Positions 63,340-64,000 of a stretch of 64,000 bases of DNA are shown piece after piece. Origin of the DNA: an uncultured Clostridia bacterium. Lineage in GTDB: Bacteria > Bacillota > Clostridia > TANB77 > CAG-508. A program made the position numbers and the translations under genes. The notes below the pieces were generated by a model. That model saw only the letters and a list, made by a program, of their open reading frames with translations, was not told the origin of the DNA and did no database searches. Location: the NCBI GenBank assembly GCA_949482135.1, contig CASYFC010000003.1:124001-188000 (forward strand). Direction: 5' to 3'. Within the stretch, counting starts at the first letter, position 1. The number at the start of each line of letters is the position of its first letter.

Positions 63340-64000
63340 ATGAGTGGAGAAAAAAAAGACGAATTAAATGAACAAGCTAAAAATAAAGACGTTAGCAATT
63401 TAGTAGTAGATGAAAAAAGTCATATTAAAGATATATATGACATAATAGAAGAATATAAATATAGTAGTAAAACATCAACTGTGGGTAAAATAAATAAACT
63501 AACAGAATATGGAGGAAGTATAGCACAAGTAGTTGAAAAGTACAATGAGGTATCTGGTGGTAATGTTTCTAATGTTGATCAAGCATTAGAATATTTGGAG
63601 CAAGCATATAGAATTGTTGCTCAAATCATAAGTGAAGTTCCAAATGGGTATGTTATAGATTTAGAAACAGGAAATTTAAATGAAGAAAAAAGTAAAGAAC
63701 AAAGAATAAGGTATGGAATTGATGAAGGAGAACATGTTGCTGAAAAAAATAACATTGATAATTTTGGTTTATTTGAATCTATGCAAGAAGAAAATCAAAA
63801 AACATATGATAATATAGAAACAGTTACATATGAAAATATTTTTGAAGATTCATTTTGTGATTTATATGGTTTTGCAAATGATAATAATTTTATTAATGAA
63901 GCTTTTTTGGAAGACAATTCTAGAGTTGAACTTCCAAAAGAGTTAATGAAAGAATATAATGAAGCAGAAGAAAATATACAGAGTAAAGATGCTATAGAGA
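63340..64000 (+). CDS. Hypothetical protein, partial at window end
   Basis: At least 220 codons, open at the edge. It starts at ATG after AGGAGATG, 31 bases past murG. The visible part is acidic and soluble: charged beginning MSGEKKDELNEQAKNKD, a helical stretch QALEYLEQAYRIVAQIISEV, and PNGYVIDLETGNL. No signal or membrane segment. Close spacing suggests membership of the dcw operon. Not recognised. Confidence 0.65.
   Translation, partial: MSGEKKDELNEQAKNKDVSNLVVDEKSHIKDIYDIIEEYKYSSKTSTVGKINKLTEYGGSIAQVVEKYNEVSGGNVSNVDQALEYLEQAYRIVAQIISEVPNGYVIDLETGNLNEEKSKEQRIRYGIDEGEHVAEKNNIDNFGLFESMQEENQKTYDNIETVTYENIFEDSFCDLYGFANDNNFINEAFLEDNSRVELPKELMKEYNEAEENIQSKDAIE

Noticed and set aside
1..64000. 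CRISPR arrays, tRNA or rRNA genes, prophage
   Set aside because: No regularly spaced direct repeats with spacers, no T-loop GGTTCRA-type cloverleaf, and no capsid, terminase, portal or integrase gene was found on either strand.

Overview
The window comes from a very AT-rich Gram-positive bacterium, most likely an uncultured anaerobic member of the Clostridia. Evidence: GGAGG-type ribosome binding sites, TTGACA/TATAAT promoters with 17-base spacers, strong intrinsic terminators, an oxygen-sensitive class III ribonucleotide reductase (nrdD, nrdG), a V/A-type ATPase, four sortases with LPxTG proteins, DUF1836, DUF3006 and DUF2207-like genes, and a dcw cell wall cluster. DapF plus a MurE with the DNPR motif indicates meso-diaminopimelate peptidoglycan. 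No tRNA, rRNA, CRISPR array, transposase or phage structural gene was seen.

Layout. 81-6226: degenerate J-domain protein, class B PBP with PASTA domains, dapF, a first murE-like gene (minus strand) and a small membrane protein. 6451-15959: acidic coiled-coil protein, class D sortase, nrdD-nrdG, prs, rpsU, a DUF2207-like membrane protein and a secreted SH3/CAP protein. 16462-23214: Ig-like surface protein, GGDEF response regulator, K+ uptake pair (ktrB and a shortened ktrA), a small exporter, DUF1836 regulator and two GC-richer orphan genes. 23396-30215: pilus locus (large adhesin, backbone pilin, two class C sortases). 30292-33739: acyl-CoA ligase, then a decayed blaI-blaR1 pair and a small secreted protein bracketed by palindromic repeats. 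33815-42958: transglycosylase and a nine-gene V-ATPase operon. 43011-53912: mscL, DJ-1-like protein, ldh, GNAT, class B sortase, Ca/Na exchanger, ComEC-like hydrolase with DUF3006 and several unknowns. 54127-64000: dcw cluster mraZ-rsmH-ftsL-pbp-murE-mraY-ftsW-murG, without murF or murD between murE and murG; rsmH carries two single-base frameshifts.

The main theme is envelope biology: precursor synthesis, polymerisation, sortase-anchored proteins and pili, and ion transport.

The most novel object is a family of structured, non-coding elements. Two large copies (4088-4384 and 16016-16370) have about 70-base imperfect inverted termini closing a set of internal hairpins. One 17-bp stem and the terminal arms differ in sequence between copies yet stay paired within each copy, while an apical motif is identical. 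A 60-base hairpin at 53925-53984 has the same terminal sequence and looks like an internally deleted member. No transposase accompanies them. They may be MITE-like elements whose transcript or single strand folds, or copies of a large structured RNA. Also notable are six single genes of GC-richer composition scattered between host operons, a MurE paralogue with an altered amino acid selection motif, and a seven-copy ACAAAAGA array between mraZ and rsmH.
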